Below are positions 25,147 to 36,789 of a DNA stretch of 64,000 nt, piece by piece. Position numbers and translations under genes: made by a program. The stretch is from Rhyacophila brunnea (taxonomy: Eukaryota > Arthropoda > Insecta > Trichoptera > Rhyacophilidae). The first letter of the stretch is position 1. Each line of letters starts with the position of its first letter. Location: the NCBI GenBank assembly GCA_022495005.1, contig JAGYXB010000001.1, forward strand, positions 1-64,000. Direction: 5' to 3'. Under the pieces are notes generated by a model. That model saw only the letters and a program-made list of their open reading frames with translations, searched no databases and was not told the DNA's origin.

Positions 25147-25925
25147 TAAGCGCCAGGTGACACGGGACCGATTTGTTCGCTGGTTATAGATTAGTTTTAA
25201 AAGATACGTTCGTTCAAGAACGACGCATGTCTACAAGTGTCGGTTGCCCACGCAGCGGATGCATCATCACAAAGTAAACTCCACCCGTTTCGATTTCCCA
25301 AATCAGTCCAGTTTTCCCATATTAATAAATATTCGTATAACCCCTACCACGCAAGATCGTAATAAATAAAAGTTGTCCGGTGAAACGACAAGTGAATACT
25401 GTGAAATGTGACAAAAACAAACCTACCCTTGAAACGCCAGGGCTGTGTGCACAACATCATTTATCTTTTATACCTACTTACAATTATTTGCTAATAAGAC
25501 AAGTTCATATATTTTAATGTAATATTTTCATAAATTTTAATGATTTAGTAATGAATTTAATTTAAAAAAATTAATCGTTAAAAATTACCTATACAAAAAT
25601 AAAAGAGTATTTCATTTATTGAGTATTTGAGTATATATCAAAAAATATATAAGAATGGTATGTTGAAACTAAATATTGACGAAGAAAACAGTCTTCGAAT
25701 AAACATATGGAAGTCAAACAGAAGTAGGATCTCTGCTAAATAGGTACATACTGATTTAAAATTTTAGTTAAAAGGAACTTCGCATTGCAGGTTCATTTGA
25801 AAAACACTTCACACAAAAAGACAATCTGTCACTATGATTACTGAATTATTATTTAGTTGTCAACACATTTTAAACTGCACGCGAATAAGTAAACACAATG
25901 CATATTAAAAAGTGACAGCCTATAG
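25147..25925. other. Intergenic, no gene
   Basis: AT-rich, nothing recognised. Confidence 0.4.
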
Positions 25926-27121
25926 GCGGCCACAGACGGACAGTTCTCGTAACAGGTTGAACATGGCACAGACAATAACTGTTCAATAACTGTACGTTAG
26001 TGGCCACACCACAGATCAGTTTAACAACCCCATTTAAATCTGTCGAACTGTCAACAGACGTGCCCATATACGTACAGTTATTGTCCGTGGCAGAGCAAGT
26101 GTCAAAAACTATGGAGGTTATGTTCGCGGAGATAATACACAGCGGTATTGTTTAAATTAGTTTTAGGTAGGGTATACTTGAACGATGATATACGAATAAT
26201 TTAACTTTGAATTTATTATGGTTATAATTGTTTTTATTAGAAACAAATTTACATAAATACACACCTATGACGTTGGTAAAATAAATCATGATTTCGCTAG
26301 TGGATTGTGTATTTTATCGATTCACCGAAACAATATTATACACATTCGTGTAAATATAAAATATAATCTTTTCTTTTGAATAAATTATTTCCTTTAATGG
26401 ACAGTATTAATTAAGTAAGAAAACGGTAATATTTATAAAGGTATTGATTTTATATACAATAAGCCACAAAATTATATTTACATCAATCATCAGTATAATA
26501 ATTAATTACTATGATATTATTAAAATATATACTTAAATTTTATTTAGATTTAGCGACATTGTCATTCACAATTAGGTTTATTAATTTATGTTGTGAACGT
26601 CTTAAATTAATAATTTGTAATATTCACTACATACAATAAATAAAATTAGTCTATATTTTCACAATAACTTAATATTTATAATGCTCTCAAAATTTTTAAC
26701 ATTTATATTATATTGTATAAAATAATATGTTTACATAAATAACTATTACTATGTTTTACTCTCGTAAAAATAAATTATATATAATATTTGCGATCTCCGC
26801 GTACATAATATTATTATATTTTTAATAATAAATGAATTTGTATTTTATAACAAGCAACACCAGCCGTAGTTGTATCGCGCGGTATATTCTACTTTACGTT
26901 ACCGACATCTAATGTCACTCGAGAACTTTCGGCTAGTTGAAATTCCAACAGTTTTACAAAAACACAGGGAGTGGGGGGTCGCTGGCAGTTTGAACATGGC
27001 ACACATCTGAAAGGTCGAAAAGTGTCCGTCTATGGGCGCAGCAGATTATCTACCAAAGATAACTGTATGGTTATTAACTGGCATGTTCAACCTGTTACGA
27101 GAACTGTCCGTCTGTGGCCGG
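25926..27121. mobile_element. Element with 35-50 bp terminal inverted repeats, class unknown (1.2 kb)
   Basis: Left end CGGCCACAGACGGACAGTTC then TCGTAACAGGTTGAACATG; the right end (27072-27120) is the inverted copy. Subterminal fragments of the same motifs (TTGAACATGGCAC, CAGTTATTGTCCGTGGC) recur inside in both orientations at 26020-26110 and 26990-27060. The interior is AT-rich and non-coding, so it is a non-autonomous derivative. The flanks show no clear target duplication. A 3' tail repeat (26585-26650) lies within it. Confidence 0.75.
26585..26650 (+). repeat. Short 3' tail repeat, copy b
   Basis: TGTTGTGAACGTCTTAAATT, then ATAATTTGTAATATTCAC, as at 15265 and 42090. Confidence 0.5.
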
Positions 27122-28501
27122 CAATTGCTTGATGTAGGAAATCGGAAATACCAACTTATCTGTACTAATTAATATCAATGCAAGTGAAAGTTCTCGGCAA
27201 ACCGTTTTAAAAATCAATGTTTATCCTAATGTAATACTACCAATGCTTGTATAATTTAAAAAAATAAATCTAGCTCTGCGCGGAGCTTTCAGTTCAAATA
27301 TGTGCGTTTTCAATATAATATAATGTGACCATCCTTGATGTCTCTCTCGAATCCCCAAGATACCAGGACCTGAACAGAATCATCACACGTCTCATCGTCT
27401 TCCCTCGGTACCTACTATGATCTATACAATATGTGGTTCCAACAAGATGGTGCAACATTCCATACAGCTCGTGACACAATCAACTTATTGAGAGTTAAAT
27501 TAAAAATATATATTATCTCGTATTTGATAATACTATATTATTTCAGTATTATGGGATTCTTGCAAAGCAATTTCAAGACTTTTACATAGATTAATAGCGC
27601 GTTATCGCCGGCATCCATCTGAATATAAAAATATTTTGGAGAAATGGTACGGAATTCAAAATAAATAAAAATATAGACCATTAAAATCAATTATAATATT
27701 GCCCCATTATAAATAGTTCTATGGGACTTTATTGCTTTTGTTTCCAATAGCCTTCATATTATTATTGTGTTGATTTTTCGATAATATACTACAATGTACC
27801 TACCATCTATTATTTTTAATTGAAAGCCGACATATTATTATTATTATTACTTTTCATCAATATTATTTTCACAAGTCTATTTTTTTAAAAAAAAATATAT
27901 TTTAACCACCCAAGATTCAAACCGAAACTCTAAAAAAATCAATATAGGTAGTTCTTGTTATGAACACGCGCGTAACAATAAAATTATTACATGTTTTTGT
28001 TTATTGGATTGTTAGTATGATTTGTTTGATAATGATATACCTACACACATAATATTTATTCTAGATTATTGCAGATGGCGTTATTTTGAATAAATTTAAT
28101 AATATAATATTAATTTATTAATTCTAATAAATTTTGGCGAATAACATTATTATAGAATATAAATAATATTATCAATTACACAATATAAATGAACTAGGTA
28201 TCCGTTGGTTTATAAAAAATTAAATAAATTTAATATTAGCGGTACGTGGGAGCATAATGAGACTATTGCTTCAAATACTCTCTGTTCTGATCTATCTGTT
28301 CAAAATATTATGTATGGATGCAAAATCAGAAGTAATTTTAACGTACGCATACTTGGAAATTGTTAAATTAATTGAAATTAGCATGAATAATAATTCAAAA
28401 TACTAATACATTAGAGTTGGCAGTCTCTATCATTGAATTTATAGAAATGGTGATCGTTCAAAATATTCTACGGATTAACGAAAACATAGACTAAATTTGT
28501 C
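27122..28501. other. Intergenic, no gene
   Basis: AT-rich DNA with many ATAATATT strings. No coding frame or recognised repeat. Confidence 0.4.
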
Positions 28502-28509
28502 GCCGTGAC

Positions 28510-29091
28510 TAGACTTGGGTATTTCCCGAGAAAATCTAAGTCTCGAAATTCGAGATTTCCCAAAATGATAAAATTTTGAATTCTCGAGATTCGGGATTTC
28601 CAAAAAAGAATTCTCGAGTTAGCGGGAAATTTAAAAAACCTGTAAAAATCCTAAAATCAGTGTAAAAACAGACAAATTCAAAAAATATGATTTTTTTTAT
28701 TTATGTAAGAAGACAAACAAAATAGAAGTAGGAAAACAAAAATAATTCAAAACATTACTTATTAAAAAGGAATTTCAAAAAACACAGACTGCCAATCGCT
28801 GCATCTGACAATCGCGTACGTTTTTGAAACACAAAATTCCCTAATGTTGCAAAAATTGCGCTCATTTTGAGTCGACGTTGGCTAATTGTGTTAAATGCCC
28901 CGATCAGTCTTTGAACGTTTTGTGTTATCTGTCCACTTTTTTCATATGGAAAATCGTTTTTTTTCAAATAATATTTGATATTTAAGAAATTTCGAATCCC
29001 GAGAAAAGATTCTCGAAATCCGGGATTTCCCGAAATGTTAAAAATTTTAATTCTCGAGATTAGGGATGGAAATTTCTGAAACCCAACTCTA
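28510..29091 (-). mobile_element. hAT deletion derivative with target duplication (582 bp)
   Basis: Termini TAGACTTGGGT and ACCCAACTCTA are flanked by the 8-bp duplication GCCGTGAC (28502-28509) / GCCGTGAT (29092-29099). Multiple subterminal copies of TTCTCGA / CGGGATTTCC motifs occur in both orientations. On the minus strand, 28880-28757 retains the transposase C-terminal end, with FQKRTRLSDAAIG then LCFLKFLF. This is the tail of the hAT dimerisation domain (normally ...KRNRLS...CFLK). The catalytic core has been deleted, so it is mobile only in trans. Confidence 0.9.
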
Positions 29092-29099
29092 GCCGTGAT

Positions 29100-29789
29100 A
29101 GCATGACAGTACGCGACGTGAATCATAATATATTTGACGCTTAATAGTGCCTAGCGACCGAATACGAAACATGCCATTTAATAATATGATATTTTATAAT
29201 TTATGTTTTAGTAAGTTTTGTTATTATTGGAGGTTATGTTTGTTAGTGGTTACAATAATTATTATAATTATTAGCTGATGTTCACCATAGCAAGTGTCAG
29301 TGAAGATAAGTGCATGTATTTTATTTAATTTAATAAATCCTATTTAACATGGCTAATGGAAATGAAAAAATGAAAAAAATATTATAACCAAGCAAAAGAG
29401 ACTTCCAACGTTGGTGAACTGGAGAGTATAGTATGATTGACGAAGGCAATAAAGCAGTAATTATGTATGTTATATTCTGGAACAGTTCAACGCAGAACCT
29501 TGCCAGTAATACGGTATTACGAGACAGGCCATAAATGACTCCTTGAGATAATTAAAGGCAAACAAAAAGATTTTATTGAACAGGCAATTAGAAATAAAAA
29601 GTATTCAATCAATAAACCTAATGAAATATTTTTTCGGCACTCATTCAAATACAGCTGCTTGTTATTTTACTTTAAACATAATCGCTAAAAATGGAAAAAA
29701 AGTGTATAGAATAGGTATATGAAAGAAGCGTAGTTAAAATGTACCCACGATCTCTTTGAAAATTTGTAAAAAAGGGAAAAGAATATTTT
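29100..29789. other. Intergenic, no gene
   Basis: No recognised coding or repeat structure. Confidence 0.35.
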
Positions 29790-29893
29790 TAATAAACTAA
29801 TTCTTTTATTCAACGAATAAGATACAATATTTCAGAATGTAACATTATATAAACCGAGTATACATAGTTTGAAAACATCTCATGCATAAATAC

Positions 29894-30363
29894 TACTTCT
29901 TCTCTTCTTTTACCATATCCGCCCCTTAACTGGAGCATATGGACACCACGCGGCACCTCCAAGAATACCTGTCGCTCGCCAGTCTTCTTGCTTCGTTCCA
30001 GGTCAAACCAGCATCCCGTATCTCCGCCGTATACACTCTGTAGATTGTATTTAGCGGCCTTCCAGGACGACGGAATCCGGTCGGCTTGAAGAACAGGCAA
30101 GCCAGGTTGAAGTTCTCTTCTGGCATCCGCAGTACGTGGCCGAGCCAGGTCCAACGTCGCCTCTTCACTTTAAGCGTGATGAGAGGCTGCTTGGTGCGTT
30201 CTTTTATCTCCTCGTTGCTCCTAAAGTCATACCACCGCACACCCAGTATTCGTCGCAAACATCTGTTGTCGAAGCTCAGTATACGGTTGCTCTGAGCATT
30301 CGTAAGGTGCCATAATTCGCTACCGTAAAGCAGCACCGTCAGAATGCAAGCGTCGAATAGGCG
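29894..30363 (-). mobile_element. LINE copy 2, 5'-truncated, with 10-bp target duplication
   Basis: A 470-bp copy of the same LINE as at 285-2085. It is flanked by GCATAAATAC at 29884-29893 and 30364-30373. Its C-terminal frame is unbroken, from CRLFDACILTVLLYG through WTWLGHVLRMPEENF and RRPGRPLNTI to the stop at 29926. It shows what copy 1 lost in its third frameshift. There is no poly(A); the 3' end is AAGAAGAGAAGAAG. Confidence 0.9.
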
Positions 30364-30489
30364 GCATAAATACACACTAGAAAAAATCATTTTGTAGAAA
30401 AAAAAACGACACCTGATAAGACTTGAACGAACCTGTATCTGCTGGCTACGCGCCAGTATGTTTTTCCAATTAAACTATGGGAATATTTA

Positions 30490-30887
30490 GCTTCAGTGAC
30501 ATTGGGCTACTTTACAAGCTGCTTGTTGGCGAATTTAAAAGCGGGAAAGTCAGCTAGTGCGATTGTGATGATGACACACAGAACTTTTTACTCGCTCAGA
30601 AGCCAACAAGCTAGCGAGTTGAAACCGTCATGTTTGGTACTATTTTGACAGGACGTATTGAGTAGTTTTTTTTTTACCGGGAGGTCGTTTCTATCGCTCT
30701 ACTGCGCAGACGCAGTGGGCCCACACGCCAACGTGTAGCGTGTAAAGTTAACCGGCTTTCAACTTTTCTCGGTAGATTGTTTATAATCTGCTTGTTAGCT
30801 TGTTCGATGACAACACTGGGCGAGTTTATAAGCAGCTTGTAAGTTTGCCAACAAGCAGCTTGTAAAGTAGTTCAACGTCATTGAGGC
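30490..30887. mobile_element. 398-bp MITE with TTTA duplication
   Basis: Ends GCTTCAGTGACATTGGGCTA and the inverted form of GCCTCAATGACGTTGAACTA, both continuing CTTTACAAGCTGCTTGTTGG. Flanked by TTTA at 30486-30489 and 30888-30891. Inserted into Repeat A. A 4-bp TTTA target is not the usual hAT, Mariner or piggyBac signature, so the superfamily is left open. Confidence 0.75.
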
Positions 30888-30960
30888 TTTAGTTAATTAT
30901 GACAATTTTAGCTAGTGGTTGTTACATGAAATGCTTGTCGAATTGCGTTATAATGTTGGC

Positions 30961-31687
30961 TATCGGTTTTAGTATATTAATTTAAGGTAGGTATTAATTA
31001 ATTTCTTGATTAATAACCGACAGCGCGAATTACTCAATTATTAAAATATTCCAAAAACAAAAGATATGCCTTCAACACTGTGAAAGACAAAATCTCAAAA
31101 ACTGATTTTTAAACTTTTTTAATAGAATTCTTATTTTTTTCCCCATGAAAATCTGCTCGACACATCACATATTTTGTCATGCGCGCGTAAAATATTTCGC
31201 CACCCCTGCTATTGTAATTATATTTTTGCGCCATAGTAAGATCCGCTTGTGTACAGAAACATTTTATTTGTTAATCGCATCATAAGGTCACTTATGACTT
31301 ATTGCTTCAAACGTTAATGAAAACAAGCCAATCTTCATATAAAGGCACGAAATCTAAAATATACCTACATAATTATAGCTCGTTTTCGAGGAATGACAAT
31401 ATTAAGTTTATTTTTATTATTTTTTTAAAAATATTTATTATAATATTGCATGGTCAGATTTTTTTTTGTTTTGTTTATTCCAACTCTACCATAGTAGGTA
31501 TCTACCTATTGACATTATTGACCTCACATGTGGGTAATTACGTTATTAAATTATTTAAATACTTTGAATTTGAAACTCATTTTAAATGCATGCAAAAATG
31601 TTTTCAAATAAAACATAATTAATATAAGATGTTGTCCAAATGTATGTTATATAATATTGTCTATTTCCTCAGCATGACATAAAATAA
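30961..31687. other. Intergenic, no gene
   Basis: AT-rich. The plus-strand open frame at 31302-31622 has no recognisable domain and is treated as chance. Confidence 0.35.
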
Positions 31688-31807
31688 TCTTCTTCTTTGA
31701 TCTTGTCTGCCCTCAATATTGGCGCAGATGGACATCACAACGTGCCTCCAAGAATCTCTGCCACTCTTGCATCTTCTTATGTCATGTCAGTATCCCGTCG
31801 CTTCACC

Positions 31808-32246
31808 ATCAAGACGCTGAACACGTCCTCTGGGACTGCCCACTGATGTGATCCGACCGAGTGAAGCTGTTTGCCAGCTTGACTTGATATTAACCAATGC
31901 CAACTTTGAAGCATTTGAAAATTGTTCTGCGTTATATGGAGGACGGAATAATTCTGATCCCTCTTTAGATTCATCACTTTCAACTCCTGACTCCTTTGTT
32001 TCAGCAGAGTTACAGTACACGGGTACAGATGCCACTTCATGTCATTAAAGATAAATTACGGCAGAGCACGTTAAGACTATTTTTATTTTCTAAAACTCTT
32101 TCTTTAAGCACTAAGGTGCATGGTTGCTACATCAGTCTCGTGCAGCATCGTTTCGAGACAAGGAGTGTAACACTTAAATCATTTCATTATGACACGTTTC
32201 TAGCGTCATGGACGGCGGCCATGCACAAACATGACAACTATTACAA
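31808..32246. other. Unexplained 439-bp insert in LINE copy 3
   Basis: Absent from LINE copies 1 and 2, where AGAGTGTATACGGCRGAG is continuous. On the minus strand it contains an open stretch with the segment VESDESKEGSELFRPPYN then SNASKLALVNIKSSW, of no recognised family. No inverted ends are seen. It could be a captured exon, a processed fragment or an old element. Confidence 0.4.
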
Positions 32247-32460
32247 CTCTAATCATCTCCACCCTATATATTCTGTAGATAGTATTTAGCGACTTTTCAG
32301 GAAGCCAGTTAGCTTGAAAAACAGGCAAGTCAGTCTGAAATTCTCTTGACGCATTTGTAGCACGAGGTCGAGCTAGCTCCGACATCGCCTCTTCGCTCTG
32401 TATGTGATAAGTGGATGCTTGGTACGCTCAAAACCTTGTTTCTCCTAAAGTCATAACACC

Positions 32461-33682
32461 TAGGGAATCCAATCCCGAGCCAAAATTCTGATCCCGGGAT
32501 TTCGGGATTACAATTTGACAATCCCGCGATCCCGGGACTGGTCCCGGGATTGGCATTTTTTCCATTGTTCATATAATTTTTTTATATTTTCAAATAACAT
32601 TGATAAAATCGGTCAAAAATAAATCTAGGATAATTTATACTATTTAAGACATTTATTGTTAATATTGCATACGTTCAATCTTAGAAATACATAAGTTTAA
32701 CGGAATAAATAATATTGTAATATAAATAATAATGTGAATTGAATATGAGATTGCTGTTTCTGATAGTAAAGACTTAATGAATGGGTTAGCGAGATTTAAA
32801 ATAGTAAAGCAAATCATGGTGTACTTATGGTCTTTCCGCTTCATAAATTTAATAAGTCAGCCAAATATGAATCTGCCGTAAAACGTGTGAGATCATGGTG
32901 GAATTACTTTGTTATTTTCCAATCTTTCTCATTTTTATTAATTCATGTGACAAAATAAAATGAATCGGCAACTTGCACATGGGTATAAATCAAACTTCAT
33001 TCAAACTCAGTTTATTTCTAATGTAGTTATTTGTTATTAAAAGTATTTTTTCTGTTTTTTTTTTTTTGTGATTTTACCGAGGCTTTGACTGCGACTCGCT
33101 GTCATATCGCCTCTTCTCTTCTAGAAGGGGATCCGTCGATCAGGTCCTCCCTCCTATTCTGTTAAATAACTTTACAATTTTGCCTAGCTCTTCCGTCTTA
33201 CCCACCGCCAGGACACCCTTCAATTCGTCGACATTCTCATAGATATCTGCAATTCGCAGCTGTACTCTGTGAACTTCATATTTAGGGCATTGCAGTGCTA
33301 TATGTACAATGTCCTCTAAAACATGACATTCATCGCAGAGCTGCGATTCGCTTCTTCCCATGGGGACATCAAATCTTTTGCCCATGGTGTGCCCTGTTCT
33401 TAGCCTCAGTATTAACTTAAGCTCATTCCTCGTCAAAGAAGACTCTACAAACCAGGGCACCTCTCGTGGTGTTGGTAGAATCGACTTACTCCATTTCCCC
33501 TTTTCTAATGATGCCCTTTTCTGTTATATTTTCGTTTTTATTTTATTTTCCATAAAAATTGATAAAAAAATCAATCCCGAAAGTTTCAGGATTATGTTTA
33601 TCAATCCCGGGATTCATAGGTATTGAAAATAGCTCGGGATCCCGGGATCCCGGGATTTGGGATCCCGGGATTAGATTCCCTA
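32461..33682. mobile_element. Non-autonomous hAT (ATCCCGGGAT-rich ends) with perfect duplication
   Basis: Termini TAGGGAATCCAATCCCG and CGGGATTAGATTCCCTA are flanked by the perfect 8-bp duplication ATAACACC at 32453-32460 and 33683-33690. Subterminal regions are arrays of ATCCCGGGAT-type palindromes. No transposase. It carries a LINE fragment (33057-33516) as a secondary insertion. Confidence 0.93.
33057..33516 (-). mobile_element. 5'-truncated RNase-H-type LINE fragment nested in hAT
   Basis: The minus-strand frame from 33460 to 33140 reads the C-terminal zinc-knuckle region that follows RNase H in I/Jockey/R1-type LINEs: LRLRTGHTMGKR, then CDECHVLEDIVHI and CPKYEVHR. It ends in a poly(A) run (T-run at 33055-33068 on the plus strand). 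TTTTCTGTT at 33048-33056 and 33517-33525 is the probable target duplication. Confidence 0.8.
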
Positions 33683-33757
33683 ATAACACCCAGTATTCGC
33701 GGCAAACATCTGTTCTCGAATCTCAGTATACGGTTGATCTGAGTTATCGTAATGTTA

Positions 33758-34295
33758 TGTCCTAGTGATACCTATAGTACCTTGAGGAAGTAGGTAATCT
33801 GGCTGGCAGGTGATCTATATGGTTTGATGGTATTAACCTTCCTTAAGTTCTTACCAGAATTGGGACACTCTGTGAAACTCCTTGATGTAATTCTTCACAG
33901 TTTTCTTGTACATTTATAGACTGTACGTCTTGAAGGTAATTTGTCAGGAAATTTACCTTCTAGGATGCTTGAGCGGTGGACGTTTATAATTGATTGTGAA
34001 CACGGGGAAATAATAGGGTTTTACGTAAAGTAAAACATTACTATTTATTTCAGTAATAATTTTAGTACAAAGTGTTTGACAGACAGAGGTTACGTACTGT
34101 ACAATGGTTGGAGACAAAAGACAACAGGGATGAGGTTCCCTGGGATTATATACGATTCACTTTAATGGGTTTTTGACTTGAACAACTCCATTTCATCTGC
34201 AGGTGTTCATTATAATTTCTACTTACATCAACGAGAGATGACAGTGATAACTGATTTATGTTAGCTAACCCAAAAAGGTACACACGTGTGCAGTC
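33758..34295. other. Intergenic, no gene
   Basis: Nothing recognised. Confidence 0.35.
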
Positions 34296-34680
34296 AATGT
34301 ATATAACAGATTGCGTTACCCCTAGTGTGAGTATTAAACATAAGCTCGTAAATAATATTCATAATTACCAGTTAAGTGCATTTTCTGGTTTATTTCAATA
34401 TTCACAAGAGAGTGGAAGCAATATAATAATGAATGCACGTGTTTAAATCAACATAGTTAAAATATTACTTTGGTTGAGATCAAAGTTTAAAAAATGGTGA
34501 GAATGCAGGTGTCTACCCCAAAAGGGTAGATAACAGATTGCATGAGATCGTAAATAATATTAATAAAAAACACTTAAGTGCATTTCTTGGTTCACGTTAA
34601 ATGTTTTAAAAGAGAGTGAAAATATGCACGTGTTCAAATCTACATAGATAAAATATTACTTTGGCTTTAAAGTGCTACTT
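34296..34680 (+). repeat. Imperfect tandem duplication (about 200-bp units)
   Basis: AACAGATTGCGTTACCCC through ACATAGTTAAAATATTACTT (34306-34470) is repeated as AACAGATTGCATGAGATC through ACATAGATAAAATATTACTT (34530-34670), sharing CGTAAATAATATT, TTAAGTGCATTT and GCACGTGTT. No coding role seen. Confidence 0.7.
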
Positions 34681-35282
34681 GTATAAAAAATACATATATC
34701 ATCTTATTTATTACTGTAGGTGTGCATTTGGTTCAAGACGTTATTTTAGTTAATTTACTGTTTTTAGATGAAGAACTAAATGTTGTGAGACCTTTTGAAC
34801 ATTTCTTAGGTTGACACAGTCAAGTAGGTACAAAAATATTTATATTATATTATATTGTTTATTTTAAAAGCTTAAAGTTTGTATGATGCTATAATCAAAT
34901 AGTTTTGTAAATTAAATAGGTGTGATGTTTTATTAGTGTACTTACACAACAGTTAGATGCCATAAAGTGGTCTCGATGCTTTGTCTGTCGCACGAGAAAA
35001 TAATGACCACATTGAAACAAGTCTAGTTTCAGGTCATTGCGTTTCTGACATTCAAAGTAGCAACATGGCCTAGGGATGTTTTTATTTATACATTTTTTAT
35101 ATCCTTTTTGTTGCTAAAATTATATGAAAATCATTAAAATTATTGATGGAAATTGAATAAAATTTTGGGATGATTCTAAAATTATGTTGAAGTTTTTGCT
35201 ACACAATATGGCCAACACGCTATAACTTTCAGCTTGTTAAATCATATGAGCCAGAAGTAACACACATTACAATATATATATA
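34681..35282. other. Intergenic, no gene
   Basis: AT-rich, ending in a (TA)n run next to a SINE. Confidence 0.4.
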
Positions 35283-35528
35283 TATTTTTTTTTTCGACCA
35301 TGTCCGATCCTGATAGGATCATATGGGCCTCCACAGAGTGGAGGTTTGTATTGACAGATTTTGTTTTTACGAGAAATGGATGTCAGCCACTTGCTCAACC
35401 TATTAGGTCCATACCCTGACTCACACACAAATTGAAAAACAATATGTGTACTTGCCAGACCCAGGATTCGAACCTGGGACCCACGGCTTTATAGTCCAAC
35501 GCTTATGCCGCGCGGCCACCGTGGGCTA
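35283..35528 (-). mobile_element. tRNA-derived SINE, best copy
   Basis: Minus-strand element. The tRNA-like head is at 35455-35528 with the B box GGTTCGAATCC (35465-35475) and the A-box side near GGCCGCGCGGC. The body contains GACCTAATAGGTTGAGCAAG and CTCCACTCTGTGGAGG. An A-rich tail lies at 35285-35295. Other copies or fragments are near 6.5, 9.8, 10.2, 13.1, 37.2, 38.3, 44.1, 50.6 and 60.1 kb. Confidence 0.9.
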
Positions 35529-35600
35529 CTGTAGTTATATATTTTATCTTTCGAATCTGTTTCTGACTAAAGTGGGCTTGTAATATTACAATTATTATAC

Positions 35601-35960
35601 CCCGTTTACACGTGCATGTATTTACTGTTGACGTGTTAACACGTATTATCGTGCAAGTTGCAAGATTGCATGGACTAAAAAAGTTCAGTAGTGTCTAAAT
35701 TGTCACGCGACAGTTAGAATTTGAGCAATATCTGCGCCTGCGCAGTAGAATTATGGTAGGAAACCAGCCGAAAAATATACAAACTACACTACGCAAAGCA
35801 TTTTGACGTTTTTTATTTTGACAATACAATACATAAAATACGCTTGAAGAATTAGATTAGCGAGACAGTTAACAATATTACGTGTTAACAGTAGTTATAA
35901 TCACGATAGTTGAATTTACACCCTATTGATGCCAGTAAATCCATGCGAGTGTACAGGCGC
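35601..35960. mobile_element. MITE family 4, copy a (360 bp)
   Basis: Ends CCCGTTTACACGTGCATG and the inverted form of CGCCTGTACACTCGCATGG, both followed by ATTTACTG. The interior includes TGCAAGATTGCATG and ATCTGCGCCTGCGCAGTA. The second copy is at 42858-43283. No gene. Confidence 0.75.
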
Positions 35961-36104
35961 TATTAGTGTAAAAATAAGTAAATAAAATATAACTCAAATA
36001 ATAATATTTTTTTTTTATTATTGTTAATACCATGTCTCTCCATCAAATATTAATAGTAAAAATATAAATACTTAGCACTGGAAACCCGTTTTGGCTTCAT
36101 AATA

Positions 36105-36240
36105 TTGATTAGTAGCAAAGTGCGACTTTTGGAAAGAGGTAGGCTGTGTATATTAGAGAAAAACAGCACACTTATCAGGTATACTAACGGGAAATAAGAA
36201 GATAATACTATATTACACTCGCGTTTGAACTGACAATAAT
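36105..36240 (-). repeat. Repeat D fragment, copy a
   Basis: Contains TTTTGGAAAGAGGTAGGCTGTG, which is the inverted counterpart of ACAGCCTACCTCTTTCC at 57575. Surrounding matches run through AAGTGTGYTSTTTTTMTC to the terminal part. Class unknown. Confidence 0.5.
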
Positions 36241-36659
36241 GAGTGCATGATAACATGATATAAATTATGTTTGTCTATGACTAAAGTAATTTAAATAATA
36301 ATCACGAGATAAAATTATTTTTTTTATTTTTAAAAACAATTTATAATTATATCTGATTGAACCCAATAGAAATTATTTTTTAAATCATCTTATTTATCTA
36401 TTATTTGCTTAAAGTGGCAGTCATCGATAATAAACAAATATCCATAAAGAGTTAAGGCTGTTCATCTATCGCTTATAAACTCTATACAAATTTCCAGACA
36501 GTCTGATTTAAAATAGAACTGGGATTATTTATCCATTAATAATAATCCGCGCTCGTCACTTATTTTTGATTCTAAACTTAACTTAACTAAACGGTATTAT
36601 AAATTCTTACGATAGATGACTGAATTTTTTGCACATTTCTTTATTTATTTTAATTTAAA

Positions 36660-36745
36660 TTAAATACTTGAAGATTTATATTTTTCTTAGAAGGTAGGCT
36701 TTAAATAATCGCCTAGTATGGAGCCTTCGCCACTTTATTGAGCTG
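36660..36745 (-). repeat. Repeat C end fragment, copy b
   Basis: GGTAGGCTTTAAATAATCGC, then CTAGTATGGAGCCTTCGCCACT. Compare 9480-9557 and 56838-56925. Confidence 0.55.
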
Positions 36746-36789
36746 TATATCTCTTCAAGATGTTTCAAACCAATAGTGTATAATAATAA

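Larger units (their letters stand above)
29790..30960 (-). mobile_element. Repeat A: foldback repeat with tRNA-like core, copy a (interrupted twice)
   Basis: The left arm at 29795-29883 (TTTTATTCAACGAATAAGA, TTCAGAATGTAACATTATA, TTTGAAAACATCTCATGC) and the core at 30374-30489 (CACACTAGAAAAAATCATTT, then the tRNA-like GACTTGAAC...CTGTATCTGCTGG) match the copy at 58775-59150. LINE copy 2 and a 398-bp MITE were inserted into it. The tail resumes after 30891 (AGTTAATTATGACAATTTTA). The right inverted arm is not clear here. Confidence 0.65.
31688..33757 (-). mobile_element. LINE copy 3, degraded and split by insertions
   Basis: Pieces at 31688-31807, 32247-32452 and 33691-33757 align in order and orientation with LINE copies 1 and 2, for example TTGGCGCAGATGGACATC at the 3' end and AACATCTGTTCTCGAATCTC at the 5' side. 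Two blocks interrupt it: an unexplained 31808-32246 segment and the hAT at 32461-33682. Coding capacity is destroyed. Confidence 0.75.

Noticed and set aside
24821..25160. Three overlapping plus-strand frames and one minus-strand frame of 66-107 codons
   Set aside because: They are the 92-bp minisatellite read in successive phases; nucleotide repeats explain them fully.
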